Assembly: GCA_945910005.1 (NCBI GenBank) | Contig: OX246749.1 | Coordinates: 20,046,197 to 20,110,196 of the forward strand | Direction of reading: 5' to 3' | DNA: 64,000 bases | Origin: Isoperla grammatica | Taxonomy: Eukaryota; Arthropoda; Insecta; Plecoptera; Perlodidae | In this document: positions 12,215 to 23,389 of the stretch, one piece after another | How the letters are laid out: each line of letters starts with the position of its first letter | Position numbering within the stretch: position 1 is the first letter of the stretch | Notes under the pieces: generated by a model | Told to the model about the DNA's origin: nothing | The model's database searches: none | The model's input: only the letters and a program-made list of their open reading frames with translations | Program-made: the position numbers and the translations under genes

Positions 12215-13364
12215 ATATGAAGCCATACGTCGATGAAGCTGTACTACTTGGTTCTCAACATGGGACGTAGCTGTACTTTACGTCATGGTGCTCAACGTGG
12301 GACGAAGCTGTACTACATCGTGCTCAACATGGGTCGAAGCTGTACTACATCGTGCTCAACATGGGACGAAGCTGTACTTACGTCTTGGTGCTCAACGTTG
12401 TACTAAGCTGTTCTACATCGTGCTCAACCTGCGACGAAGCTGTACTTTACGTCATGGTGCTCAACGTGGGACGAAGCTGTACTACCTCGTGCTCAACATG
12501 GGACGAAGCTGTACTTTACGTCATGGTGCTCAACGTGGGACGAAGCTGTACTACCTCGTGCTCAACATGGGACGAAGCTGTACTTTACGTCATGGTGCTC
12601 AACGTGGGACGAAGCTGTACTACCTCGTGCTCAACATGGGACGAAGCTGTACTTTACGTCATGGTGCTCAACGTGGGACGAAGCTGTACTACCTCGTGCT
12701 CAACATGGGACGAAGCTGTACTTTACGTCATGGTGCTCAACGTGGGACGAAGCTGTACTACCTCGTGCTCAACATGGGACGAAGCTGTACTTTACGTCAT
12801 GGTGCTCAACGTGGGACGAAGCTGTACTACCTCGTGCTCAACATGGGACGAAGCTGTACTTTACGTCATGGTGCTCAACGTGGGACGAAGCTGTACTACC
12901 TCGTGCTCAACATGGGACGAAGCTGTACTTTACGTCATGGTGCTCAACGTGGGACGAAGCTGTACTACCTCGTGCTCAACGTGGGACGAAGCTGTACTAC
13001 ATAGTGCTCAACATGGGTCGAAGCTGTACTACATCGTGCTCAACATGGGACGAAGCTGTACTTACGTCTTGGTGCTCAACGTTGTACTAAGCTGTTCTAC
13101 ATCGTGCTCAACCTGCGACGAAGCTGTACTTTACGTCATGGTGCTCAACGTTGTACTAAGCTGTACTACATCGTGCTCAACATGGGACGTAGCTGTACTA
13201 CATCGTGCTCAACATGGGTCGAAGCTGTACTACATCGTGCTCAACCTGCGACGAAGCTGTACTTACGTCTTGGTGCTCAACGTTGTACTAAGCTGTACTA
13301 CATCGTGCTCAACCTGCGACGAAGCTGTACTTTACGTCATGGTGCATGAGTAGAGAATGGTAAA
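12215..13364 (+). repeat. Minisatellite array, 69-bp dimer of ~32- and 37-bp halves
   Basis: The core motif is GTGCTCAACGTGGGACGAAG followed by CTGTACTACCTCGT or CTGTACTTTACGTCATG. The middle (about 12450-12990) is eight near-identical 69-bp dimers; the edges are more diverged 32-37-bp units. 69 bp is 23 codons, and the plus-strand unit has no stop trinucleotide, which explains the long open frames (12285-13004, 12352-13353). Left edge: CGTTCCTTTCTTAG, acceptor-like. Right edge: GAGAATG|GTAAAT, donor-like but weak. It shares its core with the array at 14086-15258. A repetitive coding exon is possible but unproven. Confidence 0.9.
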
Positions 13365-14053
13365 TATATTGTCATCCTAAGTCGTTACACGTAAAGTAAG
13401 GAAAATAATAAAATGTTTTAGTTTAAAGATTACTCTTGCATGTACCTAGCTAATCAAAATATAATTCCATCAGTCAGTAATTAAGTTTGTCTCACCTAAC
13501 CTTTAAGTTTTTTTTTCTCCTGTGCAGAGTTGGCCTTATCAGACATTCTTCTTTCTTGCTATCCAATATAAGGCTGCCTCCTTCTCTGTCCTGCTCATTG
13601 AGTCGGGCAGGGAGTCAATGTCCTTCTTGAGGGATATTCTGTTATATTGATAGTTTTTTTTTTTCTAGAATTGTCGACATTTTGTCGTTTGATGAAGTGT
13701 TTTTGCTTTTGAAGTGAGAAGCTTCAAATTGCGTTTTTGTGTTTTATGCTGTTGGTGGCAAATCCAAAGCGTATTATGCCACCAAGCTGCGTTTGTTTCG
13801 TATCCCGTTTAAGCATGTGTTTGGAACTTTGTTTGTCTTATCGATCACCTAACATTGTTTCGGATAGCGTTTGCAAAAGATATATAAAGCAATATCAACC
13901 TATTTAGATGATTAAATAATTTTAGATGATGTGTTAGCTATCCACATATTATCATCGATTTACATCACTGTACAATTTCAAACAATTTAATATTAATAAC
14001 ATTGAAATCACATTCTCTTAAATTCTTGTAACGCATGTTTCATTTTATTGCAG
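13365..14053. other. Spacer between related arrays; one isolated acceptor
   Basis: No gene found. TTTTTTTTTCTCCTGTGCAG ending at 13527 is a strong acceptor signal, but I cannot find a matching donor or convincing frame downstream. Confidence 0.45.
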
Positions 14054-15291
14054 CAGAAATGTGAGCACCTCATTAAAATCGAGATCAACGTTCGAGGAAG
14101 CAGCACTACGTGGTGCTCAACGTTCGAGGAAGCTGCAGTACGTGGTGCTCAACGTACGAGGAAGCTGCAGTACGTGGTGCTCAACGTACGAGGAAGCTGC
14201 AGTACGTGGTGCTCAACGTACGACGAGGCAGCACTACGTGGTGCTCAACGTACGACGAGGCTGCACTACGTGGTGCTCAACACGTACGACGAAGCTGCAC
14301 TACGTGGTGCTCAACGTACGACGAGGCAGCACTACGTGGTGCTCAACGTACGACGAGGCTGCACTACGTGGTGCTCAACGTACGACGAAGCTGCACTACG
14401 TGGTGCTCAACGTACGACGAAGCTACACTACGTGGTGCTCAACGTACGACGAAGCTGCACTACGTGGTGCTCAACGTACGACGAGGCTGCACTACGTGGT
14501 GCTCAACGTACGACGAGGCTGCACTACTTGGTGCTCAACGTACAACGAGGCTGCACTACGTGGTGCTCAACACGTACGACGAGGCTGCACTACGTGGTGC
14601 TCAACGTACGACGAAGCTACACTACGTGGTGCTCAACGTACGACGAAGCTGCACTACGTGGTGCTCAACGTACGACGAGGCTGCACTACGTGGTGCTCAA
14701 CGTACGACGAGGCTGCACTACGTGGTGCTCAACGTACGACGAGGCTGCACTACGTGGTGCTCAACACGTACGACGAGGCTGCACTACGTGGTGCTCAACG
14801 TACGACGAGGCTGCACTACGTGGTGCTCAACACGTACGACGAGGCTGCACTACGTGGTGCTCAACGTACGACGAGGCTGCACTACGTGGTGCTCAACGTA
14901 CGACGAGGCTGCACTACGTGGTGCTCAACACGTACGACGAGGCTGCACTACGTGGTGCTCAACGTACGACGAGGCTGCACTACGTGGTGCTCAACGTACG
15001 ACGAGGCTGCACTACGTGGTGCTCAACACGTACGACGAGGCTGCACTACGTGGTGCTCAACGTACGACGAGGCTGCACTACGTGGTGCTCAACACGTACG
15101 ACGAGGCTGCACTACGTGGTGCTCAACGTACGACGAGGCTGCACTACGTGGTGCTCAACGTACGACGAGGCTGCACTACGTGGTGCTCAACACGTACGAC
15201 GAGGCTGCACTACGTGGTGCTCAACGTACGACGAAGCTACACTACGTGGTGCTCAACGAGCAACGAAACTCGACCCTATACCTGGAGAGAG
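14054..15291 (+). other. Putative exon consisting almost wholly of a 32/34-bp minisatellite
   Basis: The array (14086-15258) is built of GTGCTCAACGTACGACGAGG plus CTGCACTACGTG, with a 34-bp variant carrying an extra AC (CAACACGTACG). It is preceded by GTTTCATTTTATTGCAG, a strong acceptor, and followed by CTGGAGAGAG|GTAAGA, a strong donor. The plus-strand unit contains no stop trinucleotide, so all three frames are open for about 1.2 kb. Two of the frames continue without a stop across the splice into 15824. The frame phased to 15824-15932 runs about 412 codons in this exon. No Met start inside the exon is convincing, so an upstream exon would be needed. A tandem repeat beside chance splice motifs remains the alternative. 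Confidence 0.4.
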
Positions 15292-15823
15292 GTAAGAATT
15301 TATTTGGAAATCTTTATTTGGAAGTGCAATTTCTTTCCATTCCTTCAAATGGATAATAATAGTAAATCTAATTTATTAATTTGATGGTTATACTTGAAGT
15401 CTCCTTGAATATTAACAGCAAGAGGCATAATAACTTTTTTTATGGTATGAAATTAAGCATAACAAAAAATATATACTTTTTTAGTGTATTCTCAAGTTGG
15501 TAGCATTCTTGTACGTGCTAACCTTTGATTGACCACCCCACTCTAAGAGAGTTGCAATCCTGCCTTCAAAGATATTTTCTAATGTTCCTTCATCTTCACC
15601 TAATCAACATCTTAAATAGCAAAATATAACTTTATATGAGCTATGTTGTCATAACATGCAAGCGCTTATTGTTTTTGTTGTGGACGATGGTTCAAAAGCT
15701 GGATGGTGTATGCATACATCAAGTTTATTTTATACGCTTTAGTGAGAGTTTTTTTCTGGTATTATGATTATTTTGGCCAAACGCTAAACAACAATTCATT
15801 TGTGTTCTCTTCATTTCTTTCAG

Positions 15824-15932
15824 AATTGCTGAATGGTTGGAAGAGAAGTTCTACTCATCCGTCGATCGAAACGTTTACAGAACATATATCTCCGCTGTCA
15901 AGTGTCAACAGGGTGGAACGAATCATACCTAG
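15824..15932 (+). other. Putative terminal coding exon
   Basis: It follows TTCTCTTCATTTCTTTCAG, a very strong acceptor. In the phase that completes the split AG|A codon from the 15291 donor, it reads I-A-E-W-L-E-E-K-F-Y, continues 35 codons and stops at TAG 15930-15932. The alternative phase (G|AA) is also open, to a TAG at 15934-15936. Aromatic and charged residues make the first reading look protein-like, but I recognise no family. Confidence 0.4.
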
Positions 15933-15936
15933 ATAG

Positions 15937-16685
15937 GTCAAATACCTGATTCAGGCACTGCGTGCTTAGGACCTTCTCCTCTGAATCATGGACAGATAAT
16001 GACTGTTGTTTTAGTTATAATACCGGTGTGATATGATAAACACAAGTCCACACTGAACTACAACCTGTGTTACTTTTCTTAATTTGCGTTATATTTCGGA
16101 GTCTCTTACTCCTTCCTCAAGCATTGTCCCTGTCTGACTGGCGCCGGTTGGGCAAAGACAGTGCTTGAGAAAGGTGTTGGTGACCTCGAAATATCTTGCC
16201 TAGTAAGTGATCTAGATGTCAAGTATGTGGTTGTATTTAAAGTGATACATTAATTTTAACTTGATTGGTTCATTTTGTATATCGATAACTTATTTGTAAA
16301 AGGAGTGGACTAGAGTGTACCAAAACTTTTCAATAGTTACATAAACGTTTCCCTATAAAAGCTTCAATTGACTAATTCTCAAAGGAGGCATTGTAGCGTT
16401 TCTCTTTAATTATTTGCTTCTGTCTGATATTCTTGTAGCTGTACAAGCTATCGCGTTGATATTGCGTGTGTACACATCAGAATGTTATCGTAGTAGCAGT
16501 ATATAGAGTAGTTGTGTATATGGTATTATTAGCTGCATGTAGTGATTTGTTTTGTAGTGGTGGTGGTAGTGCATAGTAATGTGCTCAGTACACGTGCTAG
16601 ATAAATATACGTGGTAAGCTCTACACACAACGTACGTTGGTTTTAGTCGACCGTTAGTCGATACTTGAAGTGAAACGTCATAGAA
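15937..16685. other. Intergenic sequence with a small hairpin repeat
   Basis: Contains an imperfect inverted repeat at 16089-16196: ATATTTCGGAGTC...CTCAAGCATTGTC against GACAGTGCTTGAG...CTCGAAATAT. This is MITE-like. No gene otherwise. Confidence 0.5.
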
Positions 16686-16752
16686 TATAAAAACTACCCT
16701 CAGCTAGTTGATCTTGTGGTTTTGGCCCAGCTGCAAGATACACTTGCTCCAG
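16686..16752 (+). promoter_or_regulatory. Possible TATA box and 5' exon ending in a donor
   Basis: TATAAAA at 16686-16692 is followed ~60 bp later by TTGCTCCAG|GTAAAT, a good donor. A short leader exon between them would fit, but no downstream coding exon is identified within the next kilobases, so this is only a candidate. Confidence 0.22.
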
Positions 16753-16836
16753 GTAAATATATTACACACTTGTCCACTCCTTCAGTATAAATAAAACAAT
16801 AATTCTGCACTGTAAACAATGTAACAGGCTTAATGG

Positions 16837-17125
16837 TTCCCGCGTGTCGTCACAACGGCCTTGATTCGGATATAATGGATTTAGGCACACCTAAAACACT
16901 GTCGGGTATTATTTGATAATTTACTTTAAGTAATTTCATGTATTTAAAAAAAAAGTAAAATCAATATTAAAGTATCTCAGGATGTTTGTGGTGTACCACA
17001 TGTAGATACAAACTAGCAACGAATTGTCGTAATGATGGCCGCTATGCGCACAGTGTGACGTACCTACAACCTATAGATATATGGTTGAAGAATTTCCTGG
17101 GTGACAAAATCAGAGCTATCGGCTA
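16837..17125. repeat. Dispersed inverted-repeat element, copy 2
   Basis: Related to 7187-7510: left edge TCCCGCGTGTCGTCACAACGG, right edge GATGGCCGCTATGCGCACAG then TGTGACGTACCTACAACC. The edges are imperfect inverse complements. Confidence 0.45.
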
Positions 17126-17139
17126 AGTATGTATTGATC

Positions 17140-17221
17140 AACGTAAAAACAAATGTATTGTAATTCATATTGATTTGTAATATGTGGCCACTGAATAAAT
17201 TGAATTGAATTGAATTGAATT
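17140..17221 (+). mobile_element. 3' end of a non-LTR retroelement with (TTGAA)n tail
   Basis: TGTAATATGTGGCCACTGAA followed by TAAATTGAATTGAATTG is the typical 3' terminus of several arthropod non-LTR families that end in short tandem repeats instead of poly(A). No coding sequence is attached upstream, so it is a heavily 5'-truncated copy. Family not determined. Confidence 0.4.
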
Positions 17222-18790
17222 TAATATATTGATTGATACCTATTTAATTTATTGTTGGTGTTTTTCACTAAGATTGTAGATAATGCATCAATAAAATTCA
17301 AATACATTACGAAAGTTGTCTATACTTCATGTCCTCTGTGTATCCACTTTTATCCTCCCATTATTTCTTTTAAGTGCAATCAATTACAACATTTTGTTTC
17401 AGCTGAATGATGTATTTATTTGTTTTGAATAAATGTACACTTGTTCTTAACATTATTATACACATGAACCTATTCATATTCATATTCATTACTTTGGTTT
17501 GTGAGTTACGGTCGTGATACAAACCACAAACGTTACGTTCATTTACGCCGTTTTTAAAGTGAACAATGCTTTTGTAGTCGACTGTACCAACGTTAGCGAA
17601 AAGAACAGACTGTACACAATGTGCAGGCACTCACGTTAGTTGTGGAGAGGTGCGTTCACCATGTGCTAGATGACTCCAGGTTTGACAACCCTCGGGGAAA
17701 AAGACTCTTTGGAGGTATAATGTATAATGCTAAAAGAATAACTATGAATTAATTCAAAATAGTTAATCCATAATTAATCATTTAACCAATTTATTCTTTA
17801 TTAATAAATTAATAATTTATTAATTTGATGTTAATTCTGGTCTGTGGAAGAAATTTGCTGTGCAACAATGTAAATACCCGGGTAAAAAATCGGGAGTAGA
17901 CCATTTTGACTTGCTAATACTCCCGTAAATGTCACACCAGTCACCAGTAACAAATGTTGAATGAAAACCATTTCTGGGGCTGTGCGCCCCGGATCCGCAT
18001 TGGGGGGGGGGGGGGGGGAGAGGCCTCCCATAAACCGACCCTCCATCGTACTTTTCCCAATCATACCCGGGTGATTTTTATACCCTATAGTTACGACCCT
18101 GTATGCATGCATGCGTATTAAGTTCTACATGAAAGCTTAGCAAACAATAAATTTAATACATATGATATGTTTCTAGTAATTTATCTAAACAGGTATTATA
18201 TAAGATAAACGCATGTATTCAAAATGAGAATATATTCACGTTATTTACTCAGTGCGATTATCCCAATGTGCAGTTTTTCATCCGCGCGATAAGAACACAC
18301 AAGTCGCACAGAAAATGCATTTCGAGATTATCTTGTTTCCCGCCTTGTCGTGTTGACTCACGCGTACATCAGTTTCATCAAATACAGACTATGTACACAA
18401 CATACTTTTATCAGCGTGTTCTCCTGCCGTATACACAAACAGACTGTCTAGTATTTACCCAAATGCAAGCATATCTTTTCGTGAAATGGTCCTACTGAAA
18501 GATGTTAAATTCATGCGAAAAACTTTTGGGGGAGCTTTAATTTCGCGACACTTTTACAGTGCAGTTACTTATTTGTTCGGTTACTTTGTTACTTTTGTGC
18601 AATGCTTATGAGTGTTTCAAGGGATTAGAAAACAATAAATAAAATAACACAATATAATTGTCCTGTGGATTGTTTAGAATAGGCGTTCTAGGTCAAACTT
18701 AACCTAAAGAATAGTTTGTCAAAGTGCTTTGGATCTATTGATAGTTTGACAATTCCGACTATGGTATTGATTCTCTTAACAATCACCAAA
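17222..18790. other. No supported gene; G17 tract
   Basis: A run of 17 G lies at 18002-18018. Open frames at 17370-17630 and 17831-18112 (minus) and 18268-18498 (plus) have no recognisable motifs and are not annotated. Confidence 0.5.
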
Positions 18791-19180
18791 TAGTGGCGGC
18801 TTGGCTTTAAGATGCGTTATTCTAATTCGGGAGGTCGCCGGTTTGATACCAGCAATTTCACTTTGGGGTTTTACAGGTTTTCCTCAGTCACAAGGCGAAG
18901 TCACGGTCTCAAACTGAGTTTATTAAGGAACTTCAAAATTCCTATACCTTCTTGCAATTGTACCGTCCCATTGATTAAGACAGAAGACTTGTAGTATGAC
19001 TTGTGTTTCTAGTTTATTGTTGTTTAGTTTTTAGTCAGTAACTACCTAGGTTTTTATAAATAAGACTGTTGTAGAAAGCCCCTACTTGAGAGTAAGATCT
19101 TCACTGGGGGTCGGTGCTGTTATATGATATACTAACGTATTCATTTATTAATCAATAAAGTACATAATTTCAATTTCATG
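18791..19180 (+). mobile_element. tRNA-derived SINE-like element
   Basis: TGGCTTTAAGATGC (A-box-like) and GGTTTGATACC at 18839-18849 (B box, consensus GGTTCGANTCC) lie ~35 bp apart at the head, followed by a non-coding body and an A/T-rich tail with AATCAATAAAG. A degraded relative sharing TTCTAATTCGGGA / TTCTGATTCGGGA is at 60010-60090. The open frame at 18812-18994 overlaps the head and is not a gene. Confidence 0.45.
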
Positions 19181-19261
19181 TCAGCGTTCGGATATTCTGT
19201 ACCAACTATTCAAACACCCTAACCGATACCCCCCTCCCCCCCCCAACCAAGTAACATTGAC

Positions 19262-19520
19262 TTACTTAATAACGGATTGATTGATTATTTGGTAGTCGAC
19301 AGCTCAGGTACGACGTCTGCCGAATCAGATTTTTGCTTACATTATTTATTTTATTATTTTATTTTTTTACATTACACATCGCGGGGGTCGTCATAAGGGG
19401 AGTCCAGCAACGGAGGGCAGGGCCAAGTGGGAGGAGAATCTTAACGGGAGAAATGTGACAGGGTCTCTTTTTATTGTCTCTTACGACTGGCAGAGTCACC
19501 CTTGGCCTATTCTACCCAGA
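19262..19520. repeat. Dispersed repeat beginning AACGGATTGATTGAT, copy 1
   Basis: Shares its beginning (ACGGATTGATTGAT) and the GGGCCAAGT segment with 36718-37025. The body TGTCTCTTACGACTGGCAG is of a type recurring in arthropod SINE-like or non-autonomous elements. Assignment is from general resemblance. Confidence 0.35.
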
Positions 19521-19561
19521 CGAGTCAATCAACAGCAGATTATAGAGTGTTGGTATAGGCC

Positions 19562-20042
19562 TAATATGGGTACGTTCCGAAACTAGCTGCATATGCCATT
19601 TCCGTGCTGAGGCCGTTACGTAACCTCCTGAATATCATAGGCTGGGCGTTCCGTAACTTCCTGCGCCAGCACATTCAGCATCATGAAAACGCCAGCCGGT
19701 TCGAGCGAGGGCATCTGCCAGCATTCACAAATCATGGTGGCGTTTTCAAAATGCAATAATTTAAAAGCTCGTCAAATTGTCAGGAATTTTATAATTTGAC
19801 CCTTATTTATACCTGCACGCGTTGCAGGATTTTATTATCTTTCATCGTCGTGCTTGTTATTATTGGGAAACGATTAGAATGTTTTTTTTTTTTTAAATTT
19901 CATTACAAATTTTTAGCGCGCATTTCCTCCATCTTCTCTCTTGTAGGCGTTCCGAAACACTTGACAAAATGTGACACTGGGACGTGCTAGCTGATGCTGC
20001 AACCCCATCATTTCCAGGAGGTATCGGAATGTACCCTATATA
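19562..20042. mobile_element. MITE-like element with GGGTACGTTCCGA termini
   Basis: The left end ATGGGTACGTTCCGAAAC at ~19565 is matched by the inverse TATCGGAATGTACCCTA ending at ~20040. The interior repeats related GTTCCG motifs (19647, 19948). No transposase. Target duplication ambiguous (ATA/TATA). Confidence 0.5.
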
Positions 20043-20172
20043 GTTATAGTCGTGAGATCTCTCTTTTCTAAAAATGGGTAGGAAAGGTTTGGCGAGCCTA
20101 GCCAGGCCCTCAAACCCTCTCCTGTCAATGCATGTCTGCGCGTGATAACAACAGTGTGTATAGACCCTCTGT

Positions 20173-22253
20173 GGGTCCATGTAGCTGGCCCCCCCTTTTC
20201 ATAAATGTACCCATTTTCCACTCGCAATCGTTTGTGCTACGTTTGTGCCGGATTGTGCCGTAAAAAGTTTTGTTTGTGCTGCCCCCGAAGTACCTTTAAT
20301 AAAGGGGTCTAATAAGGGGGGGCTAACTACATGCCAGCCCCCCCTTTTTTAAAAATCAACTCGAAACTGGTGTCAATCGTTTGTGCTACGTTTGTGCCGG
20401 ATTGTGCATTAAAAGTTTTGTTTGTGCCGCTCTTTAAGTGCCCTTAATCAAGGGCTCCAATATGGGGGGGCTAACTACATGCAGCCCCCCCTTTTATTAG
20501 AATCAACTCGAAAATGGTGTCATCGTTTGTGCTACGTTTGTGCCGGATTGTGCCGTTAACAGTTTCGTTTGTGCCGCCCTCAAAGTACCCAAAATAAAGG
20601 GGTCAAAAACACAGGACCATGTAGCTGGCCCCCCCTTTTTGTAAATATTCCCATTTTACAATCGCAATCGTTTGTGCTTCGTTTGTGCTGGATTGTGCCG
20701 CAAAAAGTTTTTTTCGGGCTACCACCTGACTAGTTTTAATAAGGGGTAACCCAGTGGGGACCAGGTAGCTGGCCCCCCCTTTTTGTAAATATCTGCAATT
20801 TACAATCGCAATCGTTTGTGCTACGTTTGTGCTGGATTGTGCCGCAAAAAGTTTTTTTCGGGCTACCACCTGAATAGCTTTAATGAGGGGTACCGCAGTG
20901 GGGACCATGTAGCTAGCCCCCCCTTTTTGATAATATCCCAGTTTTACAATCGCAATTGTTTGTGCTATGTTTGTGCTGGATTGTGCTGCAAAAAGTTTCG
21001 TTTGTGCAGCCCTCAAAGTACCCAAAATAGGGGGGTCAAAATAAGGGAACCATGTAGCTGGCCTCCCTTTTTGTAAATATCCCCATTTTACAATCAGAAT
21101 TTTTAGTACTACGTTTATGTTGGATTGTGCCGCAATAAGATTTTTTGCGGCACAATCCAGCACAAACGAAGCACAAACGATTACGATTGTACAATTTGGA
21201 TATTTAAAAATAGGGGGGGCCAGCTACATGATCACCACTGGGGTACCCCTCATTACACCTACTCAAGTGGCAGCCCGAAAAAATCTTTTTGCGGCACAAT
21301 CCAACATAAACGTAGTACTAAAAATTCTGATTGTAAAATGGGGATATTTACAAAAAGGGAGGCCAGCTACATGGTTCCCTTATTTTGACCCCCCTATTTT
21401 GGGTACTTTGAGGGCTGCACAAACAAAACTTTTTGCAGCACAATCCAGCACAAACATAGCACAAACAATTGCGATTGTAAAACTGGGATATTATCAAAAA
21501 GGGGGGGCTAGCTACATGGTCCCCACTGGGGTACCCCTCATTAAAGCTATTCAGGTGGTAGCCCGAAAAAAACTTTTTGCGGCACAATCCAGCACAAACG
21601 TAGCACAAACGATTGCGATTGTAAATTGCAGATATTTACAAAAAGGGGGGGCCAGCTACCTGGTCCCCACTGGGTTACCCCTTATTAAAACTAGTCAGGT
21701 GCGTAGCCCGAAAAAAACTTTTTGCGGCACAATCCAGCACAAACGAAGCACAAACGATTGCGATTGTAAAATGTGGATATTTACAAAAAGGGGGGGCCAG
21801 CTATGTGGTCCTGTGTTTGTGACCCCTTTATTTTGGGTACTTTGAGGGCGGCACAAACGAAACTGTTAACGGCACAATCCGGCACAAACGTAGCACAAAC
21901 GATGACACCATTTTCGAGTTGATTCTAATAAAAGGGGGGGCTGTATGGTGTTAGCCCCCCCATATTGGAGCCCTTGATTAAGGGCACTTAAAGAGCGGCA
22001 CAAACAAAACTTTTTACGGCACAATTCGGCACAAACGTAGCACACACGATTTACACCAGTTTCGAGTTGATTTAAAAAAAAGGGGGGGCTGGCATGTAGT
22101 TAGCCCCCCCTTATGAGACCCCTTTATTATAGGTACTTCGGGGGCAGCACAAACGAAACTTTTTACGGCACAATCCGGCACAAACGTAGCACAAACGATT
22201 GCGAGTGGAAAATGGGTACATTTATGAAAAGGGGGGGCCAGCTACATGGACCC
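20173..22253. repeat. 2.1-kb palindrome built of degenerate 144-bp tandem units (foldback-like)
   Basis: It opens GGGTCCATGTAGCTGGCCCC and closes with the inverse ending at 22253. The whole left arm (to ~21135) is mirrored in the right arm around a centre near 21138, with near-perfect complementarity apart from small indels and scattered substitutions. Each arm is about seven tandem units of ~144 bp carrying ATCGTTTGTGCTACG, TTGTGCCGCAAAAAG, and C7/G7 runs. Because 144 is a multiple of three, outward reading (plus in the right arm, minus in the left) gives a repeated 48-residue frame with core A-A-Q-S-S-T-N and Q-K-G-G-A-S-Y; open stretches are 21117-21845 (+) and 20603-21163 (-). Long inverted repeats made of internal tandem repeats are characteristic of Foldback-type elements. 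Confidence 0.85.
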
Positions 22254-23066
22254 TAGGCCTAGCCCATGAGAGTGGTCTCAACTCTCAATGTGTTAAACAT
22301 TGCCACACTCAAATATATTTGGCATTCAACACGTAAAAACAAGATTAGGCCTACATTTGAGGACAAATTAACACGTGAAATGTTCATTATTCTATAAAAA
22401 TAAGTAAATATCAGGTATATGTGAAATTCTACAATGAATAATTTGTGTCATATCAGATGTTGTGATAAAACATACGGTTATGAAGATAAATTGATAAAAC
22501 CACATGAAGTGGCCGCCATTTTGTTTTTCTACGCATAACTCGTGAACGCCTAATATTTGAGCCTGGCACTATCCAAATTATTATTCTATGAGGTGAAACG
22601 AAGAGATTGAGCCCACTCACATACCTGCTTCATCAAACACACACGGATGTACATTTTTTTTTTTTTTTTAGGCCTAGCCCATGAGAGTGGTCCCAACTCT
22701 CAATGTGTTAAACATTGCCACACTCAAATATATTTGGCATTCAACACGTAAAAACAAGATTAGGCCTACATTTGAGTACAAATTAACATGTGAAATGTTC
22801 ATTATTCTATAAAAATAAGTAAATATCAGGTATATGTGAAATTCTACAATGAATAATTTGTGTCATATCAGATGTTGTGATAAAACATACGGTTATGAAG
22901 ATAAATTGATAAAACCACATGAAGTGGCCGCCATTTTGTTTTTCTACGCATAACTCGTGAACGCCTAATATTTGAGCCTGGCACTATCCAAATTATTATT
23001 CTATGAGGTGAAACGAAGAGATTGAGCCCACTCACATACCTGCTTCATCAAACACACACGGATGTA

Positions 23067-23068
<2 letters not shown>
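22254..23068. repeat. Tandem direct duplication (~410 bp x 2)
   Basis: 22259-22670 and 22671-23068 are near-identical. Both start AGGCCTAGCCCATGAGAGTG and end ACACGGATGTACA followed by poly-T (~16 T after the first, ~29 T after the second). Differences seen: GGTCTC/GGTCCC, GAGGAC/GAGTAC, AACACG/AACATG. No coding. Confidence 0.95.
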
Positions 23069-23097
<29 letters not shown>

Positions 23098-23389
23098 CAC
23101 TAAGTCAGCTTATCTTACCACGTTCCCCGCGCTCTCGCGCATACACGTGTAAGTCTCTTTTCATTGGTTTCTGTATCCATCAGAAGTCTTTCATTGAGCT
23201 TGGATATCCAACATGGAGAGTTATCCATTCTCCAAGTTTGTTCTCCACTTTAGTTCTACCTTCTGACTTCATATCCAGGCCTCTGTTTCGGCATCTTCTT
23301 GCTGTGATGCTTATTCTTAAGCCGCAAATTCATGTCTCGGTTCCGTATCTACACTCATCCTGGCTTATGATGTTTGGACTCTGAATGCC

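Noticed and set aside
12285..13353. Long repetitive ORFs (239 and 333 residues)
   Set aside because: They arise from the stop-free 69-bp unit. I kept the array as a repeat and raised the coding idea only as a finding.
17370..17630. 86-residue minus-strand ORF starting M-P-A-H-C, considered as a THAP-type domain
   Set aside because: The expected Cys/His and conserved Trp/Pro spacing of THAP is not present.
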